Source of the DNA: Arundinibacter roseus
Lineage (GTDB): Bacteria; Bacteroidota; Bacteroidia; Cytophagales; Spirosomataceae
Assembly (NCBI RefSeq): GCF_004348825.1
Contig: NZ_SMJU01000013.1
Location: 1 to 36,591 of the forward strand
Length of the DNA stretch: 36,591 nucleotides
Reading direction: 5' to 3'
The position numbers and the translations under genes were made by a program. The notes below the pieces were generated by a model. The model worked only from the letters and a program-made list of their open reading frames with translations. It was not told the DNA's origin and did no database searches. This document shows positions 7,097 through 16,800 of the stretch, one piece after another (within the stretch, counting starts at the first letter, position 1; every line of letters begins with the position of its first letter).

Positions 7097-7114
7097 CGGC
7101 TTTTTGTCAAATTA

Positions 7115-8116
7115 CTACCAACCCATCGGTGGACAATAAATAGCTGTGCGGTTATTAAATTTGAACGCCAGCATAAGTTCATGACTGCCGGCCGTAGCTA
7201 CCCGAATCGCTGAAAGTGGGTAGTCGTAGGCATAGTTCAGGCTGATCGCCGGGCTCAGAGCCATTCCCAGGGTAGCGCCTGCGCTATCCTGAAACCGATA
7301 ATTAAATCCCGCCCAAAGCCGTTCATACGCCTGAATTCTGACTTGCGCATCAACCGAAACAGGCGCCTTGCCGACACGTTTGAGCCATAGTTGCGGAATC
7401 ACTGCCCATTGCTCCCCCAGGGCAAAACGGTAGGCAGCTGTAACAAACGTATGCGGCAAAAGCTGACTGCTGATTTCTCCCGAAGGAACAGCATATGCTA
7501 ACGAAAGTGCCTTAGGTGACAAAACCGACACCCCGCCCCAAAAGTTTCCTTTTCGCGCCAGCAGACCAACGGTAACGTAAGGTTTCAGGAGCGACACCTG
7601 CCCGTCGGGCAAAATCGGATCGGAGGGCGTTCCGGTCTGAATCCGGTCAAAGCGAAGGGAATATTGCAGGATTCCACCGCCAATTCCGGCAGAAACAATC
7701 CATTGATTGGGCAAACTAAGATGCGCAGCAGCAGTCAGTTGGGCCGAATTGCGCTCCGTAGGACCCGTTTGATCGGCCATCAGCACCGCCCCTACTCCCC
7801 AGCGCCAGCTGCCAGCCGGGGGCAACGGCTGTGTACTTGTCGGCACCGAGTAACGTGGCGATCGAGTCCTACGATTCGTCTTATCTCCATAACCGATTGG
7901 AGTATGAGCCGTTAAAAAAGCCGTATTGGGCGCATCGTCGAGCCCCTGCCATTGGCGGCGATACTGAATCCGCACATCAGCAAAGTCGTACGCGCCCGTC
8001 AAAGCCGGATTTACCACGAAAGGATTTTGGCTATAAAGGCTTCCCTGCGGCAGCTGCTGTGCCCACACCGTCTGTCCGACCAACCACCCGAAGAGTAGTA
8101 AAGCTTTGACTCTCAT
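7115..8116 (-). CDS. PorP/SprF family outer-membrane protein
   Basis: This is a 333-residue beta-barrel-type protein. The chosen ATG at 8116 gives a clean signal peptide (MRVKALLLFGWLVGQTVWA, cleavage before QQLP); the longer frame to 8182 adds 22 residues without one. The start of the mature protein, GSLYSQNPFVVNPALTGAYD, followed by VRIQYRRQWQGLDDAPNT, is the signature of the PorP/SprF family, which forms membrane partners of type IX secretion and gliding components and also anchors large surface adhesins. The remainder is a series of amphipathic strands ending in an aromatic residue (Trp), as expected for outer-membrane insertion. PorP/SprF paralogues are often linked to a large adhesin gene, but none is in this window, so its partner must be elsewhere. 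The family call is firm and the specific role is unknown. Confidence 0.85.
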   Translation of the reverse strand: MRVKALLLFGWLVGQTVWAQQLPQGSLYSQNPFVVNPALTGAYDFADVRIQYRRQWQGLDDAPNTAFLTAHTPIGYGDKTNRRTRSPRYSVPTSTQPLPPAGSWRWGVGAVLMADQTGPTERNSAQLTAAAHLSLPNQWIVSAGIGGGILQYSLRFDRIQTGTPSDPILPDGQVSLLKPYVTVGLLARKGNFWGGVSVLSPKALSLAYAVPSGEISSQLLPHTFVTAAYRFALGEQWAVIPQLWLKRVGKAPVSVDAQVRIQAYERLWAGFNYRFQDSAGATLGMALSPAISLNYAYDYPLSAIRVATAGSHELMLAFKFNNRTAIYCPPMGW

Positions 8117-8197
8117 TCCCGCTCTTTTTTGGTAAATGTAATCAATGATTCCTTTCGTTACACGTTTCATGCAAGTACACATGACACACTCATTGAG

Positions 8198-8205
8198 TAC
8201 TTTTG
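8198..8205 (+). promoter_or_regulatory. -7 element for the 8273 gene
   Basis: TACTTTTG matches TAnnTTTG exactly and lies 67 bp before the ATG at 8273. It falls inside the longest possible reading frame, which supports the shorter start. No convincing -33 element was found. Confidence 0.4.
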
Positions 8206-8272
8206 TCCGTTTGTCATCGTTGATGTAGTGGCTTTCATTCGGATCGTCTTTTTGTTTCTAAACGAATTTTCT

Positions 8273-8725
8273 ATGCCCCTGTTCCCCCTGTTTCTTATGG
8301 CGCTATTTGGAATAATAGTATTCCAGCCTAATAAAAAACCACTTTCTGCGCCCAAACCTGAGCTACAAAAAGTGGTTTTGACTGAGTTTACCAGAGGTAC
8401 GCAGCGGCATATGGAGTTTACGGCAACCCACACGATTTTGCGTCTAAACGACCGGGATACCTTGTTCCAAACGTCGGCAGCGAGCTGGAAAAAACTCCGG
8501 GGAATCATCAAAGAAATCCCCCTGAAAAACTTAAATTCTCTGGAAATTATCAGTAAAAATCATCAGGTAGATGCAGCCATGCATGCAACGCTGACTATTC
8601 AGACGTCGAGCTCCGTACACCAATCACCTACTTTTGACCACAACGCCCCGCCTGAATCCCTGCATCTACTGGTAAATTTTTTGCATCAGGAACTGTCAGA
8701 TACGTTTAAGGATTCCAGAGATTAA
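8273..8725 (+). CDS. Small exported or membrane-anchored protein, unknown function
   Basis: This is a 150-residue protein from the ATG at 8273. The frame is open upstream to 8129, but the upstream part contains a -7 promoter element and does not look coding. The N-terminal MPLFPLFLMALFGIIVFQ is a signal peptide or anchor. The rest is a single small soluble domain: a beta-rich section around LTEFTRGTQRHMEFTATH and LRLNDRDTLFQTSAASWKKL, then LKNLNSLEIISKNHQVDAAM and an Asp/His segment (FDHNAPPESLHLLVNFL). The pattern of a response read-out such as FDHxxPPxxL recurs in small uncharacterised Bacteroidota proteins, but I cannot assign a function. It is divergent from the PorP/SprF gene and ends 8 bp from the convergent gene at 8734. 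Confidence 0.65.
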   Translation: MPLFPLFLMALFGIIVFQPNKKPLSAPKPELQKVVLTEFTRGTQRHMEFTATHTILRLNDRDTLFQTSAASWKKLRGIIKEIPLKNLNSLEIISKNHQVDAAMHATLTIQTSSSVHQSPTFDHNAPPESLHLLVNFLHQELSDTFKDSRD

Positions 8726-8733
8726 CCTCAGGT

Positions 8734-10947
8734 TTATTTCAAAGGCGGACTAATGACGCCTAAATAACGTCCCATCCAGTACGGCAGCAGCCAAATGTCG
8801 CCCGCACTGTACTCAGACGTAGCATTTCCCATTCGATCCAGCGTAAAGGTATTGCCGTTGTGCCGCTGAATGGGTCGTTCATCGGGCGGTAGTACTTCGG
8901 CGGTTGTTTGATTTCTGAAATTTGGTTTGAGTAGTTCAATGTCTTTTCGATGGCTGTTTTTAATGGACCACGTAATCAAATCCAGCGGGTATTCGCGCAG
9001 GTACCAGGCGGCTTCTTTGAGGTCAAAGGTGGAGGTGCCCGTCAGAGCTGTGAAAATATTCCACGCTCCTTCCTTTTCGGGACGTTCGGCCTGCCAGTGG
9101 TCAATAATCGCTTTTTTGTACTGCGCTTTCAGAGTATCATTAAAGGCATATCGATATAATCCCCAATAGCCTACAAAATACATTTCATCATCCGAGTGAT
9201 TCCAGCCTTCCGACAGCATTTTGCTGTACTCGTCGGAGCCTTCGGGCGCCTGACCGATTTCCTTCATGGGCCGCATCAGATTTTCCAGGTACCCGTGTTT
9301 TTGCATGAGTTCAAAAGCTTTTTTCTTATATTTTTCTTTTTTGGTAAAATGATAGGCTGTTTGCAGCATAGCCACGATATTGGACGAATTGAGCTTGCGA
9401 TCACCTACGTTGGTCGGGAAACCGTTGACATAAGCCGGATTCCATTTCCCCCAAAGCGTGGGTTTCCCGTCAAAGTCAATCAGGTACATATCATTTTTGA
9501 CAATGTGGCTCATCATGGTGTCAATCAGCGCAATTGCCCGCTTTTTCAGGCCGGGATCGTCCACTAGCTCGGCCATGGCGCCAAAGGCGAAAATATGGCC
9601 AATGACCTCGTCGCTGCTCGTGGTTGACTTCCAGTCCCATTCCGGATCGGGAGAGTGCTGCCAGCGCTCAGGATCTGAAAGCTGCTCAATGTACCCACGC
9701 CGCTCAAAGGACCGCGACGGAAAACCGGGCACCGGATTGATGGTATAAAGCCGCTCCATGGCATCGAGTGACTCCCGGCAATTTTGCAGAGCTTCGGGAT
9801 CTTTTGTCACTTTATAGCGGAATATTTCACCCCCCAGGTACATCGACGTCCACAGGCCGTCATTGTCTGAATCTGAAAGAAAGCCCGTGGAAAGATCGCC
9901 GTTTTTCATGCCCGAAAGCGAGGCATTAAACCCATTTCGAATGTGCCGCGTTCGTACCTGCTTATCATAAAAAACTGCCTTATCGTGAAGCGTCATGGAT
10001 TTAAAAATCAGTTCTGCCAGGCCTTTTTCCGTCAAAATCAGAATGTTATGATTTGCTCCTTCCTCAATCGCTTTTACGTTGTTTCCGGGCAGCCAACGCT
10101 CGCCGTAGTAGTAATCTATTGTACCATCAGCATGTACCGCAAAGGCACCTTCGGAGGTTCCAAACCAGATTTTTTTACCAATAACCCGAACCGCCGTAAT
10201 GGCTGATACCGGCGTTTTGCCCCCTGCTTTCACCGCTCCCGAAACAGGATTCCAGTCCAGATAACCCTCCGAAGTCCCGACTACGATACGAGTGGCACTT
10301 GCGACGTCAAATGCAGTAAAGTCATTTCCTGCAAGCATTTTTTTAGGTGCAGGATTTTTAACCGACCAGGCATACAGACCCGACCTCCCCAAAATCCAGA
10401 ACGTTTGTGTAGCAGCCTGATAGCGCAGCTGAACCACTTCATCGGTAGCCAGATCGCCCGTCCACAGCGTTTTTTCTTTATTGAGTGCAACCAGCTTTTT
10501 GCCATCCGAAATGAGAAACGTAAAGTCAGCGCCGCCAACTATGAGCCGCGCGCCGGGCAAGCCATGTGCTGCATACAGCGAACCCGCCCAGGCGTCGCTC
10601 AAAAGCGCCTGATCGCTCAGCATGATATGTTGCTGCTGATAACTGCCGATAGAACTTAGTTTTTTGTCTTTTATAAAACGGTAACGAGGATCGTCTGTGA
10701 GCGTGCCGGGGTACAAAAACTGCCCGCCATGCGTCATCAACAGCCCTTGATCCGACAAGACTTTTACTACGCCATTTCGGTCAACTGCAACATCCTGCAA
10801 ATTTGCCGACGGATTTTTTACATAATACTTAACACTTATTTCCTGCTGAAACGGCTTATCCTGATAGACCGTCTGCGCATGTGTTTCCGTCGTGACACCC
10901 TGGAAAAACACAAAACCAATGACAAAAGATAGAATAGATTTATACAT
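8734..10947 (-). CDS. Exported beta-propeller plus alpha/alpha-toroid protein, putative glycan-active enzyme
   Basis: This is a 737-residue protein. The ATG at 10947 gives a signal peptide (MYKSILSFVIGFVFFQG through THAQ); nine further codons upstream were rejected. Residues about 45-320 contain short repeats such as LQDVAVDRNGVVKVLSDQGL, QTFWILGRSGLYAW and KKIWFGTSEGAFAV. These are blades of a ligand-binding beta-propeller of the kind seen in periplasmic sensors. The C-terminal part (about 330-737) is helical with spaced Trp, Asp and His residues (DNDGLWTSMYLGGEIFRY, SSDEVIGHIFAFGAM, WNHSDDEMYFVGYWGLY). It resembles an alpha/alpha six-hairpin toroid as found in unsaturated uronyl hydrolases and related glycosidases. 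I cannot name the reaction. The gene starts 33 nt after the BNR-family gene on the same strand, so the two probably form an operon. Confidence 0.7.
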   Translation of the reverse strand: MYKSILSFVIGFVFFQGVTTETHAQTVYQDKPFQQEISVKYYVKNPSANLQDVAVDRNGVVKVLSDQGLLMTHGGQFLYPGTLTDDPRYRFIKDKKLSSIGSYQQQHIMLSDQALLSDAWAGSLYAAHGLPGARLIVGGADFTFLISDGKKLVALNKEKTLWTGDLATDEVVQLRYQAATQTFWILGRSGLYAWSVKNPAPKKMLAGNDFTAFDVASATRIVVGTSEGYLDWNPVSGAVKAGGKTPVSAITAVRVIGKKIWFGTSEGAFAVHADGTIDYYYGERWLPGNNVKAIEEGANHNILILTEKGLAELIFKSMTLHDKAVFYDKQVRTRHIRNGFNASLSGMKNGDLSTGFLSDSDNDGLWTSMYLGGEIFRYKVTKDPEALQNCRESLDAMERLYTINPVPGFPSRSFERRGYIEQLSDPERWQHSPDPEWDWKSTTSSDEVIGHIFAFGAMAELVDDPGLKKRAIALIDTMMSHIVKNDMYLIDFDGKPTLWGKWNPAYVNGFPTNVGDRKLNSSNIVAMLQTAYHFTKKEKYKKKAFELMQKHGYLENLMRPMKEIGQAPEGSDEYSKMLSEGWNHSDDEMYFVGYWGLYRYAFNDTLKAQYKKAIIDHWQAERPEKEGAWNIFTALTGTSTFDLKEAAWYLREYPLDLITWSIKNSHRKDIELLKPNFRNQTTAEVLPPDERPIQRHNGNTFTLDRMGNATSEYSAGDIWLLPYWMGRYLGVISPPLK

Positions 10948-10980
10948 GATTAATTGTAAATAATAGATAAACAAAAGGAA

Positions 10981-12192
10981 TCATTCATTTATAATACGAG
11001 CCGGATCAACGACTACGTACTTAATTGATTTTTGGTTTTTGGCCGGGTGAAACGAGTACGTTACATGCAACAGGCCATCAGCAGACTGCGTCAGGCTGGG
11101 GTACGAAAAGCCTCCGTCTTCCGCATTGCGGTCTTCGAGGTAGGTTTTCCAAATCCAGGATTTGCCCTCGTCTTTTGAAATAAACAACCCCAGCCGGTAG
11201 CGACCGTCTTCCAGGTCGTTGCCTACAAAGGCCCAATGTCCGTTTTTGAGCACGAGCAGTTCTACGCTTGCCGTATTTGGAATATCGGTTTTGCGGGCGG
11301 GCAACCAGCTGTAACCCTCATCGGTCGATTCGCTCATTTGGACCCGGGGCGGATAATCGCCGCTATCGCGCAGAAAAGCGACCAGCGTTCCGTCTTTTTT
11401 GCGAGCCAGCGCTGGCTGAATCGGCCCTCTGCCCACGAGCGGCAATCCCGGTTTCCAGCTGCTGCCGTCATCTTCCGAAATCGCCATCAGCGAGAGATTG
11501 AAGCCGTCGGAATAAAGCGGGAGAACAATTTTCGTGGTTCCCAGCAATAGCGGTTTGATTCGGGTCATCCAGCCAATGCTACGTTTGACCGGATCGGTGG
11601 CAGCCTGTGCGATCTGCTTATCGTACTCAGGTGCGTAGCCCGCCCAACCCGTGCCGTGTTCGGGTAGTTGGCTGAGTTTGGTTTTTACTTCTGCCGCAAA
11701 ATCGTCGGTAGGTTTGAGTAAAATATCGTCCTGCCAATTCCAGACCGGCGCTTCGGTGCCGTCGTATTGCACAGAAGTGCGCAGGCGCAAAATCGACTGC
11801 TCCCACTGATTGGCCTGAACAGCAATCCAAACCAGAAAAAGTTTTTTTTCATGATTCAAAAAAAGCACCGGGTTGCAGTCAGGCAGATGTGGCGTATCGG
11901 CCATCAGAAACGGCTCGGACCATTGCTGACTCCCTTTTTTCAGGCGGGCGCCCATGATTCGGACGTCGTCGGCGGTGCGCTCACCGCTCCCCTGAAACCA
12001 GGCCACTAGTACATCGCCGTTGGGCAAATGTACGAGCGAACTGCCGTGTACATGCTGCGACTGCTCCGGAAAAATTAAAGCGCTGCGCAAAATGGGCGTG
12101 GCGCGTCGGGTTTGCTGCGCCCCGGCAGTAAAAAAAGCACACAACAGCACCAGAATTAGTAAGCGATTTAGCAGAAATGGTATTCGGATCAT
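10981..12192 (-). CDS. Exported BNR-repeat (sialidase-fold) enzyme
   Basis: This is a 403-residue protein. The ATG at 12192 gives a signal peptide (MIRIPFLLNRLLILVLLCAFF, cleavage after TAGA); 32 further upstream codons look non-coding. The body is a six-bladed propeller of the BNR_2/sialidase superfamily. Three Asp-box motifs are visible: SEDDGSSWKPG, STDEGYSWLP and SKDEGKSWIW. The first blade carries HVHGSSLVHLPNGDVLVAWF and GERTADDVRIMGARL, typical of this group. The classical FRIP motif of GH33 sialidases is not visible, so true sialic-acid hydrolysis is uncertain; another exo-acting glycan enzyme of the same fold is equally possible. It lies upstream of the propeller-toroid gene in a probable two-gene operon and is divergent from the sigma-factor gene at 12632 across about 440 bp. 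Confidence 0.8.
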   Translation of the reverse strand: MIRIPFLLNRLLILVLLCAFFTAGAQQTRRATPILRSALIFPEQSQHVHGSSLVHLPNGDVLVAWFQGSGERTADDVRIMGARLKKGSQQWSEPFLMADTPHLPDCNPVLFLNHEKKLFLVWIAVQANQWEQSILRLRTSVQYDGTEAPVWNWQDDILLKPTDDFAAEVKTKLSQLPEHGTGWAGYAPEYDKQIAQAATDPVKRSIGWMTRIKPLLLGTTKIVLPLYSDGFNLSLMAISEDDGSSWKPGLPLVGRGPIQPALARKKDGTLVAFLRDSGDYPPRVQMSESTDEGYSWLPARKTDIPNTASVELLVLKNGHWAFVGNDLEDGRYRLGLFISKDEGKSWIWKTYLEDRNAEDGGFSYPSLTQSADGLLHVTYSFHPAKNQKSIKYVVVDPARIINE

Positions 12193-12476
12193 TGGGCAGG
12201 CAAAACTTAGGTTCGATTGGTAAAGATTGGTTTTTCCCGGCAAAAAAATTACCAGTGCTATCCTATATATAGGTACACAAATCAGCATCTTCTGGCGGAA
12301 AGGATCGTATGGATTTGGTTTAAATAAATACTTTTCTACTACACAAACAGGCTATCGCTCGGGGGACAGAATCTGAAATGAGCTCGTTATCGGCCCAATT
12401 TTCAAGTCGCTGTTTTACCCAAAAAAGAACTCAGCACAAGCAGATGTTACCCATTTTTTATTATTTCAGTTCTTTG

Positions 12477-12508
12477 CGCAAATTGAAGATATATTAACGC
12501 AAATTGCG
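12477..12508. promoter_or_regulatory. Candidate operator: cgcaaattg direct repeats 21 bp apart
   Basis: The 9-mer cgcaaattg occurs at 12477-12485 and 12498-12506, exactly 21 bp apart start to start, which is two helical turns. The second copy lies in a perfect 11-bp palindrome, cgcaaattgcg (12498-12508). It sits about 125 bp upstream of the sigma-factor gene, in the divergent region that also serves the BNR operon. The rest of the 12193-12631 gap shows no gene and no exact TAnnTTTG match. Confidence 0.35.
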
Positions 12509-12631
12509 ATGCAGCAGCCTTAAAAATCCAGTAAATTTAGGTCAGCAAAATTCATGAAGCCCTCCCAATAGCAAATCTTCCTAAACCTTTTATTCCTATA
12601 AACTACCTGTACTACCTAACTCTTTTTAACC

Positions 12632-13171
12632 ATGAATCAGCCTAATGAACGCATGCTTCGCAATGTAATCAGGGGAGATCAGAAAGCTTTCGCAGAACTG
12701 TATTCCTATTACAGAACACCGGCGCTCAAATTTTGCGTGTCGCTTTTGAAAGATGAAGAGGAAGCCGAAAATGTGCTTCATGAGGTATTTATTCGGATTT
12801 GGGATCGACGGGCACATATCAACCCCGAGCTCAATTTCAATTCCTATTTGTTCACGTGCCTCCGCAATTTTGCTTTTGATTATTTCAAGCGGTTGGAAAA
12901 AAATAATCAACTACGCCAAACCTACCTCGACCGCATGACTTCGGCTCAGTTTGAGGAAGCCGATGACAGCGAAGAGCGCATCAAGTTTGTGAATGAGATG
13001 GTCAATAGCCTGTCCGAAAAGAGAAAGAAAATTCTGATTCTGAATGTGTACGAAGGCAAGTCGTATCAGGAAATTGCCGAACTGATGAAAATTTCTAAAA
13101 ACACAGTGAAAAATCAGCTTGTGAAAGCTAAACAAATCCTACGCGAACAGTTGACTTTTGTTTATACCTAA
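12632..13171 (+). CDS. ECF-family RNA polymerase sigma factor
   Basis: This is a 179-residue ECF (sigma-70 group 4) factor of the type that controls SusCD loci in Bacteroidota. Region 2 spans about residues 10-90, with AFAELYSYYRTPALKFC, the DEEEAENVLHEVFIRIW segment and the promoter-melting FNSYLFTCLRNFAFDYFKR. Region 4 spans about 125-175, with LSEKRKKILILNVYEGKSYQEIAELMKISKNTVKNQLVKAK as its helix-turn-helix. The start MNQPNERMLRNVIRGDQKAF is standard. There is no full-length FecR anti-sigma gene next to it; instead a 70-codon gene resembling only the N-terminal part of FecR follows after about 320 bp. It presumably directs RNA polymerase to the downstream susC promoter and perhaps its own, which is inferred from position. 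Confidence 0.92.
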   Translation: MNQPNERMLRNVIRGDQKAFAELYSYYRTPALKFCVSLLKDEEEAENVLHEVFIRIWDRRAHINPELNFNSYLFTCLRNFAFDYFKRLEKNNQLRQTYLDRMTSAQFEEADDSEERIKFVNEMVNSLSEKRKKILILNVYEGKSYQEIAELMKISKNTVKNQLVKAKQILREQLTFVYT

Positions 13172-13490
13172 CTGGTTAGTTAATAGTTAGTAACGTCAAG
13201 GCACCTTCCGAAATTTGACCAATTCCGGACAAAGGCTTTTTGTGCTCATGCAGTAACTTCCAGCTATTTTGTAACCCAATTTTCCTCAACTTTCTTAGCA
13301 ACCTAATTTTAATTTTCTCCATACAAAATAACTATCCGGCACCTGAACGCAGGAGAACAATTGACAAATAATAGAAGGTAAACTGCTAAAAATCATTCTG
13401 TTAAAATTAGCGAAAATATAACATACCCGGAGTAGCCCGATCTTTCATCCCTTACGTATCATAGGTACATTAATCTCCATCACGAAAGGG
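13172..13490. other. Gap between the sigma-factor and mini-FecR genes, no gene seen
   Basis: These 319 bp are AT-rich with stops in all frames. I see no strong hairpin, no TAnnTTTG element and no FecR remnant. The last bases before the downstream ATG (cacgaaaggg) could act as a weak ribosome binding site. An ECF-dependent promoter for the downstream gene could lie here, but I cannot recognise it. Confidence 0.5.
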
Positions 13491-13703
13491 ATGCAACAGA
13501 CGAGAGCCCGGTATTTAATAGACCGCCTGATTACTAACCGTATGTCGGAGCAGGAACTTAATGAGTTGCTGGGCGCACTCGGTGAGGAACAAATGACAGA
13601 CGAAATTTCGGAAGCGCTGGAAGCATACTTTTTAAAATTAGTTGAAAATCAGAAAAATGCTTTTGGCGAAAAATCAGACAAAATACTGAACCACAAACCC
13701 TGA
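13491..13703 (+). CDS. Mini FecR-like protein: anti-sigma segment only
   Basis: This is a 70-residue soluble protein. The core RARYLIDRLITNRMSEQEL followed by a Leu-rich acidic helix and EISEALEAYFLKLVENQK resembles the N-terminal cytoplasmic segment of FecR-type anti-sigma factors, in which a short helical domain binds the ECF factor. There is no membrane segment and no periplasmic FecR domain, and the 132 bp up to susC hold no frameshifted remainder of either. It lies between the sigma-factor and susC genes, exactly where a fecR gene normally sits. I infer that it binds the neighbouring sigma factor in the cytoplasm. If so, its input cannot come through the usual outer-membrane receptor relay, which agrees with the missing STN domain in the SusC. 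The similarity is short and by eye, so the family call is tentative. Confidence 0.6.
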   Translation: MQQTRARYLIDRLITNRMSEQELNELLGALGEEQMTDEISEALEAYFLKLVENQKNAFGEKSDKILNHKP

Positions 13704-13835
13704 TCTATGTAAAAAAACCTACCCTAAACCAGAAAGTATCGCGGCCCGTCCGCACGCCTGACCACTTGCTTTTTACCCAAAATACCATCACTCAACCTTT
13801 ATTAAATTCCAAATCACAAAACAAGTTGTAATGCT

Positions 13836-16800
13836 ATGAATTCAAAACGTTTACTTAAAACTCAGCTGAGGTCGGTTTTTGCCCTGACCCTGCTGACCTT
13901 GCTGAGTGCGACAGTATCGCTGGTGCACGCAGCCGGCGCTGATCGCCCGATCAAAGGCAAAATCACGTCACAGGCCGATGGCGCATCTTTGGCAGGTGTG
14001 AACATCGTAGTAAAAGGTACGCAAACAGGTACGTCTTCTGATGCTTCGGGTAATTTTTCGATCAACGTAGCCAACGATAAGGCCGTGTTGGTTTTTTCCT
14101 TTATCGGCTATGTTTCGCAGGAAATTACGGTTGGCAATCAATCGACGATAAATGTTTCGCTCGTCGAAAGCGCCGAAAACTTACAGGAAGTGGTCGTAAC
14201 GGCCCTTGGCATTAAGCGTGAAGAGCGCTCGCTGGGCTACTCAGTCGGCAAAGTGGACGGGAAAGACCTGAGCCGGGTGGCGCAGGAAAACGTTCTGAAC
14301 GGATTGGCCGGTAAAGTTCCGGGCGTAACGATCAGCTCCACGGGCGGAACCGGATCGTCGGTTAGCATGGTAATTCGGGGCGCAACCTCCCTTAGCAACG
14401 ACAATCAGCCGCTTTTTGTGGTGGATGGAGTGCCTATTACCAACACGCTCAACAACATCAGTTCCATTGGTAGAGACAACAAAGTAGATTATGGCAATGC
14501 CATTGCGGATTTGAACCCGGACGACATTGAGAATATTTCGATTTTGAAAGGCCCTAGTGCCGCAGCTTTGTATGGCTCACGGGCGGGCAACGGCGTCGTA
14601 TTGATTACGACCAAAAATGGCTCCAATGCTAAGAAAATGACGGTGAATATTTCGTCCAATACGGTCTTCGACAAGCCTTTTAAATTCCTGGATTTCCATT
14701 CCAAATACGCTACGGGCGTACTTCCGTTTACTCCTGACAACAATCCGTATCCGGGTGGAATTATCCAAATTGAGGAAGGCTCTGCGGCCGGGGTTGGTCC
14801 TGAGCTCGACAAGGGCTACAAGGCGATTCAATGGAATAGTCCCCGGGATGCCAACGGCAATCGGATTCCGACGGAGCTGGTTTCTCATCCTGACAACGTT
14901 CGGAATTTTGTACAAACCGGTATTACCACAAGCAACGGCGTGTCTATTTCCAATGGAAATGATGTCATGTCGTATCGTTTGTCGTATGCAAACATGCAGA
15001 ATAAAGGAATTATCCCAAATTCTGATTTATTTAAAAATTCTTTGGCGCTAAGCTCCACGCTCAAACTTAGTAAAAACCTGCGTTTAAGCACCAACGTTGA
15101 CGTAAGCCGCAACAACTCCAACAACCGCCCGGCGGGCAACCGGGGCACAAACCCGATGCAGTGGGCCTATGCCGTATCGCCACACATTGACATCCGCGAA
15201 CTGGAAGATTATTGGGTTTCCGGTCAGGAAGGGATTCAGCAAAAATCACAGGCAATTGGCAACTACAACAACCCGTATTTTCTGGCTTACGAAGTCAACA
15301 ACAGTTTTGTACGCGACCGCGTGTTTGGCAACATGAAAGCCGATTGGCAAATCACACCGGAGTTCAGTGTCATGGGACGCTTTGCCATGGACACCTACAC
15401 AGAACAACGCGAAACGAAGATTGGCAACAGCTACACCGGAGAGCCACGCGGAGCCTACGGGGTCATTGACCTTGCCCGATTTGAGCGGAATACGGATTTT
15501 CTTGCTACCTATACCAAAGACATCAGCGATTTCAGCCTGTCGGTTTCGGGAGGTGGTAACCTTCGCTACCAAAACACGTCGGACGTGAGCACTCAAAGCC
15601 GGGAAAGAACCGGTTTGATTATTCCAGATTTGTTTACGCTGCAAAATATTGCTCAAAACAACATTCAGTACAACAGCTACAAAACCCAACGGGCTATTTA
15701 CAGCGTGTACGGACTTGCAAATCTGGGTTTCAAAGATATGATTTATCTGGACGTCACGGCCCGTAACGACTGGTCGAGTACGCTGCCAAAATCCAACCGC
15801 TCCTATTTTTATCCGTCGGCTTCGTTGAGTGTTTTGTTGAATGAGATGATTCCTTTCTCCAATTCCGTCAGTTTGTTCAAACTTCGTGGCGGTGTGGCAC
15901 AGGTTGGTAACGACACCAATCCGTACAGCCTGCTGAACACACTGAACAATTCGGAAGCCTGGGGAAGCATCACGCGTCTTTCCAAGGCTGGCAATATTCT
16001 GCTACCCGACCTGAAACCTGAAATTGCTACTTCTTACGAAGCGGGTGTGGATCTGGCTATGTTCCGAAATCGTCTGCGTATGTCGGCAACGTACTATCAG
16101 GTAGAAAACCGCAATCAGATTATCCCAACCAAACTGCCGCCTTCGTCGGGTTTTACGTCCAAAAATATCAATGCCGGTTTGCTGGTTAGCAAAGGAGTCG
16201 AACTGGCAATTGGCGGTACGCCCCTTGACAAAAACGGCTGGCGACTGGATGTAAATGCGAACCTGAGCCGCAACCGGACTACCATTAAAGAACTGTCAGA
16301 CGGATTACAATTCTATACGCTCTGGACCGACGCCAAAGGTGGTGCCTGGACGTACGTTGGAGAAACAATAGGAGATATTTATGACTCTGAACTCGTGACG
16401 GTAAAAGATCCGGCGTCGCCTTATTTTGGCTACCCAATTCTGGATGACAACGGTTCGTGGCAGTCGATCAGTGCCAGCAATACCCGTAACAAAGTTGGCA
16501 ACTTCAATCCTGACTTTATTTTGGGCGGACAAGTTTCACTTTCCTACAAAGCATTTAGCCTCAACATGTCATTTGACTGGCGTAAAGGCGGTGATTTTGT
16601 TTCACAAACCTACCGCTACGGCGAGTCTGACCTGAAAACGCAACGCTTCCTGGACAATCTGATTAATCCGAACGGACTTACCGGAGATGCGCTCAGAGAT
16701 TATCTGGTAAACAATGCCGATGACATGATTAAGGTTAATGGCAATAAGTTTAACATCGTTGGTGGACCATCGGCTGAGTATGGCGGGTATCCGTTTGAGT

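Noticed and set aside
13704-13835. Frameshifted remainder of a full FecR gene after the mini-FecR
   Set aside because: The 132 bp have no coding pattern in any frame and are too short for a FecR sensor domain, so the short gene looks complete.
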